From contig JABMQN010000197.1 in the NCBI GenBank assembly GCA_013203045.1, positions 1-36,452 on the forward strand: 36,452 nt of DNA, in the 5' to 3' direction. Below, piece by piece: positions 15,285 to 23,247 of the stretch. Every line of letters starts with the position of its first letter. The stretch's first letter is position 1. The translations under genes were made by a program, and so were the position numbers. This DNA comes from Chloroflexota bacterium. Lineage in GTDB: Bacteria > Chloroflexota > Dehalococcoidia > SZUA-161 > SpSt-899. The notes beneath the pieces are model-generated. The model was not told the origin of the DNA. It searched no databases and was given only the letters and a program-made list of their open reading frames with translations.

Positions 15285-17207
15285 CTACACAACAAGTCCT
15301 CGACCCTCCAAATCGGCAGCAACGTCATCAAGCCCCAGTTCCTCCAGCTTTGCCTTGGTTTGAAGTCCGGTAGCAACGTCCCAGCCTCTCAGTGCATAAT
15401 ACTCATCTTTCATCGACTCGAACTTGTCGCGTTCCAGCACTTCGCCTTTTCGAGAAATGATCGCGCCGTCCTTTCCCGGGGCCAGGCAGTCATCGTTGAT
15501 AATCTCGTACGTCAAGGGTTGGGTGTGCATATACTCCGGCAACACATCGCTTTTCCTTCCACTGCGTCCCTCTCGAGCCATGATAGCTCGTTGAAGGTTG
15601 AAGACTCTTTCGCCAATCCGATAAAACCCCTCTTCACCGATGTCCCTTCCGGTAATTGCATCAAAAAACTGGCTTTCGATTGCGGGATCACCCACATAGT
15701 CGTCGGTGTTCGGGGAATGGTAGACGGGGAACATGTACAGACAGAAAATCCCACAATCATTGGCCGTTATACGATCTTGAGCGATCTTGGCTACTTGAGG
15801 TTTGAACTCGTACGTGGAGTAGTCGGATCCAAGTTCATTCCCCCAAAACCGTTTGGCCATGGCACGGATCCAGTCGCTGGACCAGTATGCTCCGGGTTTG
15901 CCTTCCGCCCATGGCACCCAGCACGCTATGAGCCGTCCCCCAACCTCACTTACCAGCTGCTGCGGATGTCTCGGCTCCATGGCATACATTAATCCGGTGG
16001 TAATGCAGTATCTCGGGCAATAGTACAGAAGGGTACCGTACTCATTAAACGGCAGGCTGGCCAGAAGTTCCTCTGCACCGTTCCCGATCGTCTGGGCAAG
16101 CTTGCCAGGTCCCTGCGCCAAAACATCCCCAAAACCTTCCCTCAACGCCGCCTTCTTCACCATAGCATCGATAAATTCCATACTGCCAATCTTGGAAAGA
16201 GGGAGCTCCGCGTCCTCCTCCGTTAAAATGCCAGATCCATGACATAGTTGCATCAGTACGATTTCCAGCATCATTGGCCCCGCGTCCAGTCCGTATTGAT
16301 CACAGAACCGAGTGGCAAAGAAGGCAGCCTCGTTCCATTCGCCGTAGTAGTTGTCGGAGAACGCCTGGTAGAAGTAGGAGGAGAGACACATTAGCTTGCC
16401 CTTTGTGCCATCTTTAGCTTCCCATGTGCGCCTCATTCGGCAACTCATACATCCATAACAGGGACCATCCTTGACATCAGGTGGTAGTTCGATCCCGGTA
16501 TCGATACGATCCTCCGTTCCTATTTGAAACTGGAGATACTTGGTCAGTTCCTTTATCTTTTCTTTATTGACTGGTCTCACTTTGCCACTTCCGGTAACGG
16601 CGATGGCCTTTAAGTTTTTGAAACCCATGACGGCCCCGAATCCTCCGGAACCACTGGCATCCTCATCAGCCATGATGTTGGCGAAGCGCACCATGTTTTC
16701 ACCCGCAGGACCGATAGCAACTACGTTTACTTTGCTTCCGAGTTCCTTTTTCAAAAATTGATTAACTTCTACGGCCCCTTGGCCCCAGAGATCGGAGGCA
16801 TCTCGTATCTCGGCGGTTTCATCCTGTATGAAAAGATAAACTGGCTTCTCTGCTTTACCTTGAACAATGAGCCCATCGTAACCGGCAAATTTTAGGAATG
16901 CTCCCCAGATTCCGCCAAAATTGGAATAGCAAAAGCCGTCCGGTATATCGTGTTGGGTTTTCCCGTATATCTGGGTTCTGGAACCTAATGGAGGAATTCC
17001 AGTAGTCGGACCGGTGATGAATATCATCCGGTTCTCGGGATCAAAGGCACCGATTTCCGGAGATACTTCGTCCCAGTAGATTTTCGTTCCGATGCCCCGG
17101 GCCCCTCCGAACTTCTCTGTGTAATCCGCCGTTGGTATGGTAGTGATGGTACCTGACGATAAGTCGACCCTCATGATATTTCCGGCATAACCATTTTCAC
17201 CAGTCAT
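15285..17207 (-). CDS. Aldehyde:ferredoxin oxidoreductase (tungsten-pterin family)
   Basis: A 640-residue enzyme of the AOR family, which oxidises aldehydes to acids (or reduces acids) with a tungsten bis-pyranopterin and one [4Fe-4S] cluster. The N-terminal pterin domain is typical (GGARGIGTKIYWDE, then GSRTQIYGKT and GFCYSNFGGIWGAFLKFAGYD). The cluster ligands are C250, C253 and C256 (CYGCMSC), with the fourth likely C489 in NDCGIFC. Spacing of the first three is CxxCxxC, while the Pyrococcus enzyme has CxxCxxxC. The pterin-binding motifs DQYGLD and NDCGIFC are in the expected places. Downstream genes supply ferredoxin-type partners. Length is close to the usual 600-650 residues. RBS AAAGGGGG precedes the ATG. 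The natural substrate is unknown but is probably formed by other enzymes of this cluster. Confidence 0.93.
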   Translation of the reverse strand: MTGENGYAGNIMRVDLSSGTITTIPTADYTEKFGGARGIGTKIYWDEVSPEIGAFDPENRMIFITGPTTGIPPLGSRTQIYGKTQHDIPDGFCYSNFGGIWGAFLKFAGYDGLIVQGKAEKPVYLFIQDETAEIRDASDLWGQGAVEVNQFLKKELGSKVNVVAIGPAGENMVRFANIMADEDASGSGGFGAVMGFKNLKAIAVTGSGKVRPVNKEKIKELTKYLQFQIGTEDRIDTGIELPPDVKDGPCYGCMSCRMRRTWEAKDGTKGKLMCLSSYFYQAFSDNYYGEWNEAAFFATRFCDQYGLDAGPMMLEIVLMQLCHGSGILTEEDAELPLSKIGSMEFIDAMVKKAALREGFGDVLAQGPGKLAQTIGNGAEELLASLPFNEYGTLLYYCPRYCITTGLMYAMEPRHPQQLVSEVGGRLIACWVPWAEGKPGAYWSSDWIRAMAKRFWGNELGSDYSTYEFKPQVAKIAQDRITANDCGIFCLYMFPVYHSPNTDDYVGDPAIESQFFDAITGRDIGEEGFYRIGERVFNLQRAIMAREGRSGRKSDVLPEYMHTQPLTYEIINDDCLAPGKDGAIISRKGEVLERDKFESMKDEYYALRGWDVATGLQTKAKLEELGLDDVAADLEGRGLVV

Positions 17208-17243
17208 GTAAGAACCCCCTTTATTTTTTTCCAGATAACGATG

Positions 17244-18803
17244 TTACTTGTTCAAATCCTTCAATACCTCACGCGCACCATTGTAACCTGGTATGCAGGT
17301 TATACCAGGCCCAGGATGGCAAGCGGAGCCGCACATATAGAGATTCTCAATTGGAGTCCTGTAATTAGCCCATCCCGGAACCGGACGTTTATCCCACATT
17401 TGACCAGGATGAAGCAGACCGTGGCAGAAATCACCTTTAGTGATGCCAAACGTTTTTTCGAAGTACTGGTGGGTGAAGACAACCTTATCCATGATGGCGC
17501 TACGGAAATTGGGTGCGTTCTTAGCAATCTGCTCAATCATACGATCGGCCATGACATCTCTCATTTCTTTGTGCTTATCTTGAGGGATACTAGTTGGGAA
17601 GTATTGTGCATAGATCGTGCAGGTGTGCTGACCCTCAGGTGCCAGGCTGGAATCCATCATACTGGGGAATTCGGCATAGCTCGCTGGATCATCAGGGACT
17701 TCACCATTTCGGTATTGATCCCAACAGCGCGAAAGATGCTCGGGTGAGGGGATATAGGCCATAATCCAGCCGATCTTGTTCTCGTTAGCAAAAGCGAGGT
17801 GCCCCGTGAATTTAGGTAGCTCTTTCAATGTCAGGTGAATCTGGACGTAACCGTTTCTGTATTCGATTTCATTGACAGCCTGCACCAAATCGGAAGGCAA
17901 CTTGTCTTCTCCTACCATATCCATGAATGTGGTGCGAGCATCGATACTGGATAACACTACCCTGGCTGTGATTTTTTCGCCACTCCTCAGTTCCACTCCG
18001 GTGATCTTCCCGTTCTCAATTAGAAAACGTTTAACCTGTGTCCCGTACCGGATCGTTCCACCCCGGTCCTCAACCGATTTCGCAATCGTGTCTGAGAGGG
18101 CTCCAATACCGCCTTTAGGGGTTCGGAAATCATAGGCATCGCCCATTGTGTAATGGTATGCCAGTGAGAGCCCGGTGCCGGGTGTGAACGGTCCCATGCG
18201 AGTTCCATCGATGGCTGATGCACACAGTGAACCGAGGATGCAGTTATGTTTTCCCGGTTCGGGAAAGAACTGGCGAAGTACGTCCATCGCGCTGCCGTAA
18301 ACGATTTTGATGAGAGCCTCTCTTGTCTCTGTGTCGGGCGCGTTGGCAATGAGTTTTTCGAGAGAATCGGGTGCCTTATAGATTTCCTTATCAAGTATAT
18401 CCCTGTACTTCTGCAGAGAGTTTGCCATATTGGCTAATCCTTCAGCCGCATCTATACCATGGTTCGTCATTATGTGTTCGGCTATTTCATTGGTATCGGT
18501 GTAACCAATAAAGGGGGCATCTTCCGGTGCACCGTACACACAGTAGGAGCTGTGGGGCCTGACGAATTCGAGTCCATAGTCTTCAATCCCCAGGTTCTTC
18601 AGCATCTCATCGCGGAAGATGAGTAATGCCCATGCACCCACGTTGTGTTTGAATCCATCAAACAATTCTTTGGTTGCCGCCTGGCCTCCGGGCCCGTGTG
18701 TCTTTTCCACACACAGAACAGAAAGCCCTTCTCTGGCCAGCATGGTTGCTGCGGCAAGACCATTGTGTCCTGCTCCTACCACAATTGCATCATAATCAGC
18801 CAT
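17244..18803 (-). CDS. Phytoene desaturase / carotenoid isomerase-like FAD oxidoreductase
   Basis: A 519-residue flavoprotein with a strong dinucleotide-binding motif (VVGAGHNGLAAATMLAREG) and the ExxxxxGG turn (EKTHGPGGQA) of the CrtI/CRTISO family. The C-terminus has the family FAD motif (NLYMCGSACHPGPGITCIPGYNGA). Relatives desaturate or isomerise polyenes, but many anaerobe homologues have other lipid or terpenoid substrates. No phytoene synthase or other carotenoid genes are nearby, so carotenoid synthesis is not supported. The neighbours are AOR downstream and a substrate-binding lipoprotein upstream, which suggests a dehydrogenation step in uptake and degradation of one compound. RBS AAAAGGAGG precedes the ATG. 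Confidence 0.82.
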   Translation of the reverse strand: MADYDAIVVGAGHNGLAAATMLAREGLSVLCVEKTHGPGGQAATKELFDGFKHNVGAWALLIFRDEMLKNLGIEDYGLEFVRPHSSYCVYGAPEDAPFIGYTDTNEIAEHIMTNHGIDAAEGLANMANSLQKYRDILDKEIYKAPDSLEKLIANAPDTETREALIKIVYGSAMDVLRQFFPEPGKHNCILGSLCASAIDGTRMGPFTPGTGLSLAYHYTMGDAYDFRTPKGGIGALSDTIAKSVEDRGGTIRYGTQVKRFLIENGKITGVELRSGEKITARVVLSSIDARTTFMDMVGEDKLPSDLVQAVNEIEYRNGYVQIHLTLKELPKFTGHLAFANENKIGWIMAYIPSPEHLSRCWDQYRNGEVPDDPASYAEFPSMMDSSLAPEGQHTCTIYAQYFPTSIPQDKHKEMRDVMADRMIEQIAKNAPNFRSAIMDKVVFTHQYFEKTFGITKGDFCHGLLHPGQMWDKRPVPGWANYRTPIENLYMCGSACHPGPGITCIPGYNGAREVLKDLNK

Positions 18804-18876
18804 TTCATTCCTCCTTTTTTACCTATTATTTTTGATTTGCACTCAGGTATATTGAATGTATCAATGGCACTACCTG

Positions 18877-20151
18877 TTACGGTTCGGTGACCGCAGGTAG
18901 CCATTCAGGTACCACTCGAAACACATCTTTTTCAGCGGCATTGATCTCATACATCCCGAAATAGTTCTGTGGAGCACGTTTGGTCTCGCTGAAACTGTAC
19001 ATCTCTATATCATCCATGGTGAAAGAGAACGACTGTGCTGCCTGATAAAGTGCCTGGGAATCGAAGTTCTGCGGTCCCACGGCTTCCACTGTGTTTTTAA
19101 TTATTTCAAGCATCACAAATATGCTGCTTAGCGCCATATATCCAGTACCCGACTGAATAATTGACGCCGCTTCATCCTCCGAATGGTAGCGGTTCAATAA
19201 GTCTTTGGCCAGGCTGACTATCGGGCCTTCTTCATTCCACCATCGGGTATTGGTGAGAACGAGCATCCCGTCAATCTCATCCCAGAGGTCAGCCTGATCA
19301 ACTAATCCAAGGAATGCCAGATGATGTTGGTCACCGATAAATTTTGCCTTGCCCCCCGCGTTTCCATACTCTCTGGCAAAGTTGGTAACCATCGTTGGTG
19401 GGGTTACATAGTCAAGGTCCTTCAAGGCTTCAACCTCAGTGGGCCAGACAAACGTATAGTTGGTCAGAAATCCATCCACCCAGTCATATTGATCAGGATG
19501 TGCATCTGCGTACTCTTGACAACCAGCAAAGAAAGCTCCGGAATGACCTTCGGTCCAACTGGCCCCCCCGAGTGTAGCCGGTCGATCTTTTGGGAAATCA
19601 GGATCGTTTTCGGCGATCCACTTAAGCAAGGTCCAGCTTCCGTATTTTGCCAGAGAATTGCTCCCGGCGAATACATACCCGGGAGGGTCCAGTGATTCTT
19701 CATCCGGAGCCAGTCCAAAGAGCACCATCTCGTCCTCTGCAAGACGTGATTCCAAGGTGGTTGCGGTGACAGGTGCGGCGGAGAGTATCAAATCTGCACC
19801 CTTCTCTTTGAGCCATTCGTATCCGGGTATGTCCTTGGCAGGATCGTATTGATTATCGTATGTTTCAATTTTCAACTCAACTCCAGGAATAAGGTCTGAC
19901 TCGTTGTAGTATTTGACCATGTCGTCTAATGCGGTCACTATCGCTGCCATAGGATTTGCACCGGGTCCTGTAAGGTCTACATGGTGGCCTATGGTGATGA
20001 CGACATCCTCCACTGGCTCTGCTGTTCCGGTTGGCTGTGTTGCAGTTGAAGACGGTTCCTTCTCATCGTCTCCACCGCAACCGACCATTATTGGGAGTAT
20101 GAACAATAAGAGTGCCAGAATAACCGATGATGACCAAGATAGTTTTCCCAT
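18877..20151 (-). CDS. ABC-type substrate-binding lipoprotein (Peripla_BP_6, LivK-like)
   Basis: A 424-residue lipoprotein, the first gene of the long minus-strand cluster. It has a signal peptide with a cysteine after a glycine-rich lipobox (MVGCGGDDEK), a Thr/Glu linker, then a type I binding-protein fold starting VVITIGHHVDLTGPG. Members bind branched-chain amino acids, amides or aromatic acids. No permease or ATPase gene is in the window, so it either serves a transporter coded elsewhere or acts as a binding protein for the surface enzymes. The paralogue at 12945-14220 has the same length and is clearly similar throughout (shared LWDEIDGML, TRWWNE, FSETKR). A good RBS (AAGGAGGAAA) precedes the ATG. 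Confidence 0.9.
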   Translation of the reverse strand: MGKLSWSSSVILALLLFILPIMVGCGGDDEKEPSSTATQPTGTAEPVEDVVITIGHHVDLTGPGANPMAAIVTALDDMVKYYNESDLIPGVELKIETYDNQYDPAKDIPGYEWLKEKGADLILSAAPVTATTLESRLAEDEMVLFGLAPDEESLDPPGYVFAGSNSLAKYGSWTLLKWIAENDPDFPKDRPATLGGASWTEGHSGAFFAGCQEYADAHPDQYDWVDGFLTNYTFVWPTEVEALKDLDYVTPPTMVTNFAREYGNAGGKAKFIGDQHHLAFLGLVDQADLWDEIDGMLVLTNTRWWNEEGPIVSLAKDLLNRYHSEDEAASIIQSGTGYMALSSIFVMLEIIKNTVEAVGPQNFDSQALYQAAQSFSFTMDDIEMYSFSETKRAPQNYFGMYEINAAEKDVFRVVPEWLPAVTEP

Positions 20152-20335
20152 TCCATTTCCTCCTTAGTATTGTGAGTTTTATTAGCTATCGGTTCATAGG
20201 TTCCGATATGAGGCATTTGATTTATCAATTCAACGTATTGTTGCTTGCTTTAATGATGATCACATTATTACCAATCGGTTATAGTTTTTCATTAATAGTG
20301 TCACGGCTTACCGGAGCACGGTATAGAAGACAATA
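20152..20335 (-). other. Predicted long 5' leader of the sulfatase/AOR cluster
   Basis: No gene is visible here. If transcription starts near 20358, the transcript has a leader of about 200 nt before the first gene. It contains one weak hairpin (TATCGG at 20187-20192 with CCGATA at 20203-20208) and ends in the RBS AAGGAGGAAA. No known riboswitch was recognised. Confidence 0.35.
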
Positions 20336-20359
20336 ATCGTATACGTGCACGTGTACGAT
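20336..20359. promoter_or_regulatory. 24-bp near-perfect palindrome, candidate operator
   Basis: The left half is ATCGTATACGTG and the right half CACGTGTACGAT; 11 of 12 base pairs are symmetric, with only the sixth or seventh pair from the edge mismatched. It begins right at the start site predicted from the adjacent minus-strand promoter, where a bound dimer would block initiation. Its dyad shape suits a MarR- or TetR-type repressor; the MarR gene at 22456-22929 is the nearest candidate. Confidence 0.6.
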
Positions 20360-20364
20360 ATTTA

Positions 20365-20394
20365 ATACTATCTTCTCTTTACCAAAGTTGTCAA
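20365..20394 (-). promoter_or_regulatory. Candidate promoter of the 20-kb minus-strand cluster
   Basis: On the minus strand a perfect -35 TTGACA (20389-20394) is followed after 18 nt by TAGTAT (20365-20370), a 4/6 match to TATAAT. The predicted start is near 20358, just at the edge of the palindrome. This is the only good promoter seen upstream of the substrate-binding protein gene. Confidence 0.5.
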
Positions 20395-20430
20395 TATTAT
20401 CCATTACGTCAAGTAGTCCTCATCGTTCAT

Positions 20431-20512
20431 GACGGGCAAGATGCCCGTCCTACGAGGGCTTTTCTATTCGACTTCCGTAGGTTAGGCGTCCCGCCTGACA
20501 CGTGTGGACGCG
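20431..20512. repeat. REP-like structured intergenic element
   Basis: A non-coding block with packed short palindromes: GACGGGCA / TGCCCGTC with a 3-nt loop (20431-20449), CCTACG (20449-20454) pairing with CGTAGG (20476-20481), AGGCG / CGCCT around 20484-20496, then ACACGTGT and GACGCGTC. It looks like a dispersed REP-type repeat. The rest of the 518-nt gap 20152-20669 (20513-20669) shows nothing recognisable. Confidence 0.5.
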
Positions 20513-20669
20513 TCTTTTGCCCTGAATTCATGGCTATATTAAGATGCGATTGCCCTGTCACTTCAAGTCAGGTTAACCGATTCATAGTTAGTCGTGTATA
20601 AGAAATTCTCTTTGAATTCGAATCATCTCTGGAATTCTAAGGATCTGTATTTAAAGAACCGGGTTTTTA

Positions 20670-22352
20670 CTAAGGCTCCAACCGAACCTTTCCAAACGTA
20701 GTGCCAAAGATGATACGCCCCTCCTGATCCAAGTGCAATCCCGAATACAGACTATTGTATTGTTCACCACCTACCACCCAGTGGAAAGCACTTTCACTAG
20801 TAGTCCAGTCGAGACCTTCAACTCCCCATTTCCCATCTCGAACACCCACAAAGTATAGGATATTAGAACCTAAACTGACGTAGGGTACCCCATTAGTCGA
20901 ACTGACCTCGTTGTTCACCCAGCTTTCCCTCAGTTCCTTCGCTTCGGGATCCCACTCGAATTTTTGAACGCCATAAGGTGTGAAATCCGGATCGGATCCA
21001 AGATGAGCAACCAGAAGCCTGATAGCTGGTCCCGCGAAGTTTTCCGGGATTGAAGCTGGCTCATTGTTCACTACAACAGCACCGTAGCCTGACACTATGA
21101 CCGACTGCTCCGATTGAATAGCTGTACGATTGGGATCTCCCATATTCGCTGGCGCCATTCCGGCTGTACGACGCGACGGGGTTCCGGGCAATTGTTGCCA
21201 GTCTTCCGGAATCTCGTTTCGCCAATAAAGGACGACGTTCATTAAATCCTCACCGTCGCTGATTACCACCAGCTTGTCTTCGTCGCCGAATCCCATTAGG
21301 CTAACACCTGATCCACTGCCCAATCCAGACCCATTTAGATACGGCTCAGTCCATGCACCGTCCGCCTCATCAATTGAAAGTCTACTCCCGGTCCAAACGA
21401 CCTTGTGCATGTAATCATTCGATACAATCCATATCCCGCCAGCTTCATCGATGGCATAGGGATTACGTACCCACCCGTACCCGATTTTTCCGGCTTTTCT
21501 CATCTCCTGCGAGTATTCGGCTGCGTTCTCGCTGTGGTGCATCTTCACTGTGTAGAATTCACTGAAATCACGAGAGAGCGCTATTACCTGACCATCGTCG
21601 GTAACGAGGATCAGCCATCCATCGTAGGTCATATTCATCCCAATAGGCTGGCCGCTAATTTCATCAGGAAGCTCCCATGTGGCCCGGATGACGATCTCAG
21701 AATCAGGATTACTTTCTACATCATCGCCGTATACGGTCAATCCTTCAGCGTTACCCACATAGAAATTTCCATCCTTATCAAGAAGAGCATAAACCCCCGC
21801 CAGTCCCATAAGAGTCTTTGCCGCAAGTTGCATGGCATAACTCATTCTCTCTTGCTGCTCCAGTGTCTCAAGTTTTATGACAGCTTCTTCGCTTTCTTCA
21901 GCGGTCCAGACTTTCTTTCCAGGGATTTCATAGGTAGCCAGAACTTCGAACGTATCGTGATCTAGTTTGACGATGCGGTCTCCGCCATTGCTCCAGATCA
22001 CACGTCGCCCGTCATCGTACGGACTTGAAATCTGGATGCCAAAATGCCCCGGGCCAATTGGCTGGTAAATAATCTGATTGGGCTTCAGTTGTTGAGTAGG
22101 CCCGGTGGGACCGGGAATTGCTGTTGAATCCTGTTGGGCTGAATCGCCATGAGCCAAAGCATATACTGAATCTGCCAGATAGAGGTTTTCGGGTGGAAGA
22201 TTGGGTACCTTTACTAATTGAGCTGTGCCTGTGGGAGAAGGAATTTCACTTGGGTCTGACTTCGTCGTATCGCTATCACTACAGGCTAATAATAATTGGC
22301 TGAGTAATATGACCGCTACCAGGATCGCCACCATCTTACTTCCGATTCTCAT
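20670..22352 (-). CDS. Predicted beta-propeller-like lipoprotein of unknown function
   Basis: A 560-residue lipoprotein: signal peptide with LLLAC (C24), a Ser/Thr/Pro linker to about residue 90, then a body with repeating strands of the kind found in beta-propellers, such as YALLDKDGNFYVGN, YAIDEAGGIWIVSN and LHLDQEGRIIFGTT. No catalytic motif could be identified. Arylsulfate sulfotransferases are also propeller proteins of similar length and the cluster context would fit, but no matching His pair was found, so this is only a thought. The GTGAGG ahead of the ATG is a modest RBS. It may be co-transcribed with the MarR gene, which ends 103 nt upstream. Confidence 0.65.
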   Translation of the reverse strand: MRIGSKMVAILVAVILLSQLLLACSDSDTTKSDPSEIPSPTGTAQLVKVPNLPPENLYLADSVYALAHGDSAQQDSTAIPGPTGPTQQLKPNQIIYQPIGPGHFGIQISSPYDDGRRVIWSNGGDRIVKLDHDTFEVLATYEIPGKKVWTAEESEEAVIKLETLEQQERMSYAMQLAAKTLMGLAGVYALLDKDGNFYVGNAEGLTVYGDDVESNPDSEIVIRATWELPDEISGQPIGMNMTYDGWLILVTDDGQVIALSRDFSEFYTVKMHHSENAAEYSQEMRKAGKIGYGWVRNPYAIDEAGGIWIVSNDYMHKVVWTGSRLSIDEADGAWTEPYLNGSGLGSGSGVSLMGFGDEDKLVVISDGEDLMNVVLYWRNEIPEDWQQLPGTPSRRTAGMAPANMGDPNRTAIQSEQSVIVSGYGAVVVNNEPASIPENFAGPAIRLLVAHLGSDPDFTPYGVQKFEWDPEAKELRESWVNNEVSSTNGVPYVSLGSNILYFVGVRDGKWGVEGLDWTTSESAFHWVVGGEQYNSLYSGLHLDQEGRIIFGTTFGKVRLEP

Positions 22353-22455
22353 TTTAGGACCTCACTCAAGGGATTTTGTTCTTACCCTTAGAGATACGTA
22401 ACATTTAAGGATACCGAGTTATTGTTCTGTCACCGTACTATATTAGTGTAAAAAA

Positions 22456-22929
22456 CTAGCTTCCATTCAATTGGGAATCAAGGTATTCCTCAACTCTTCT
22501 TAGAACTTCATTGAATGCACTATATTGTTCTACAGCTAGATTTTGAGCATGGCGCCAGATGAAATCCTGGTGAAACCTCTCGAATCCTTCCCTTGCTGTG
22601 GTACCCTTCTCAGTCAACTCAAGCAATATATTTTTCTTGTTACTGACTTCTTTTAGCTTCTTGATATACTGCTTTTTGTACAGTCGATTAACCATGGGGG
22701 AGACAGTTGATTTACCTACGCCAATTTCATTTGACAATTCAGTGATGTTGATTCCGGGATTGCTGCCAACCGTATATATTATTCTAATTTCCGCTAAATT
22801 CAGCCGCTCACCTGTACCGTAGTCTCCTGGAGAGCGGCTTAGAATTAGAGCTTTATCGATAACCCTGTGCAATCCCCATCGAGCTTCAGAGATGATCCTG
22901 TTGTCTTCGTTTGTCATTTGTCCAAGCAT
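22456..22929 (-). CDS. MarR-family transcriptional regulator
   Basis: A 157-residue winged-helix repressor-type protein. The DNA-binding part is clear: a helix, then ITELSNEIGVGKSTVSPMVNRLYKKQYI (helix-turn-helix, about residues 60-87) and a charged wing (KEVSNKKNILLELTEKG). N- and C-terminal helices form the dimer interface. MarR proteins usually bind small lipophilic or phenolic ligands and release a palindromic operator. Candidate operators are the 24-bp palindrome at 20336-20359 and a short dyad over its own -10 box. Its promoter lies so close to the ATG at 22929 that the mRNA should be leaderless; an alternative start is the ATG at 22917. Confidence 0.88.
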   Translation of the reverse strand: MLGQMTNEDNRIISEARWGLHRVIDKALILSRSPGDYGTGERLNLAEIRIIYTVGSNPGINITELSNEIGVGKSTVSPMVNRLYKKQYIKKLKEVSNKKNILLELTEKGTTAREGFERFHQDFIWRHAQNLAVEQYSAFNEVLRRVEEYLDSQLNGS

Positions 22930-22934
22930 GCAAT

Positions 22935-22963
22935 ATTGTACGCCCGCCGAACTATTTTGTCAA
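22935..22963 (-). promoter_or_regulatory. Near-consensus promoter of the MarR gene, predicted leaderless
   Basis: Minus strand: TTGACA (22958-22963), a 17-nt spacer, then TACAAT (22935-22940). Only 5 nt separate the -10 box from the ATG at 22929, so transcription should begin at or next to the start codon. TACAATATTGCA over the -10 is an almost perfect dyad and could be an autoregulatory site. Confidence 0.7.
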
Positions 22964-22998
22964 GAACCACTACTATCTTGCATCCCAGCTAGCACTTT

Positions 22999-23050
22999 TG
23001 CCCCCTAAATGCGTCGGTATTGTTTTGGGTCAGATTAATGCCCCCTAAAT
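22999..23050 (+). repeat. 12-bp direct repeat 40 bp apart, possible IS-end relic
   Basis: TGCCCCCTAAAT occurs at 22999-23010 and 23039-23050, exactly 40 bp apart, with TTTTGGGTCAGATTAA between. Repeated short motifs of this kind occur at the ends of IS21-type elements. No transposase is near, so if this is an IS end it is a remnant. The rest of the 318-nt gap 22930-23247 holds a TATCCAC/GTGGATA hairpin (about 23056-23077) and a promoter candidate. Confidence 0.4.
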
Positions 23051-23114
23051 CATCATATCCACTAAATTGGGTGGATACCCCCATGTCTCAACCAGAAATT
23101 GCGTGTTAGCCACG

Positions 23115-23143
23115 TTGGGTCTCTTCAATCTGCTTCATACAAT
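23115..23143 (+). promoter_or_regulatory. Candidate promoter of the Calx-beta protease gene
   Basis: TTGGGT (23115-23120), a 17-nt spacer, and TACAAT (23138-23143). The -10 is good and the -35 only half matches. It would give a leader of about 100 nt before the ATG at 23248. Confidence 0.35.
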
Positions 23144-23247
23144 TTAACTAAGAACTAAATTGAACATACTTCAATATCTACGAACTCACATTGGTAATAC
23201 TTTCGAAGCAGTTGTAAGGTGATGTTGAGAAGGAGGGTCCTCTGACG

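Noticed and set aside
17244-18803. Carotenoid biosynthesis locus
   Set aside because: Only a CrtI-like FAD enzyme is present; no phytoene synthase or other carotenoid gene, and the context is sulfatase/AOR.
20670-22352. Arylsulfate sulfotransferase (AssT) assignment
   Set aside because: Propeller-like pattern and length are suggestive, but no catalytic histidines could be identified, so it is left as unknown function.
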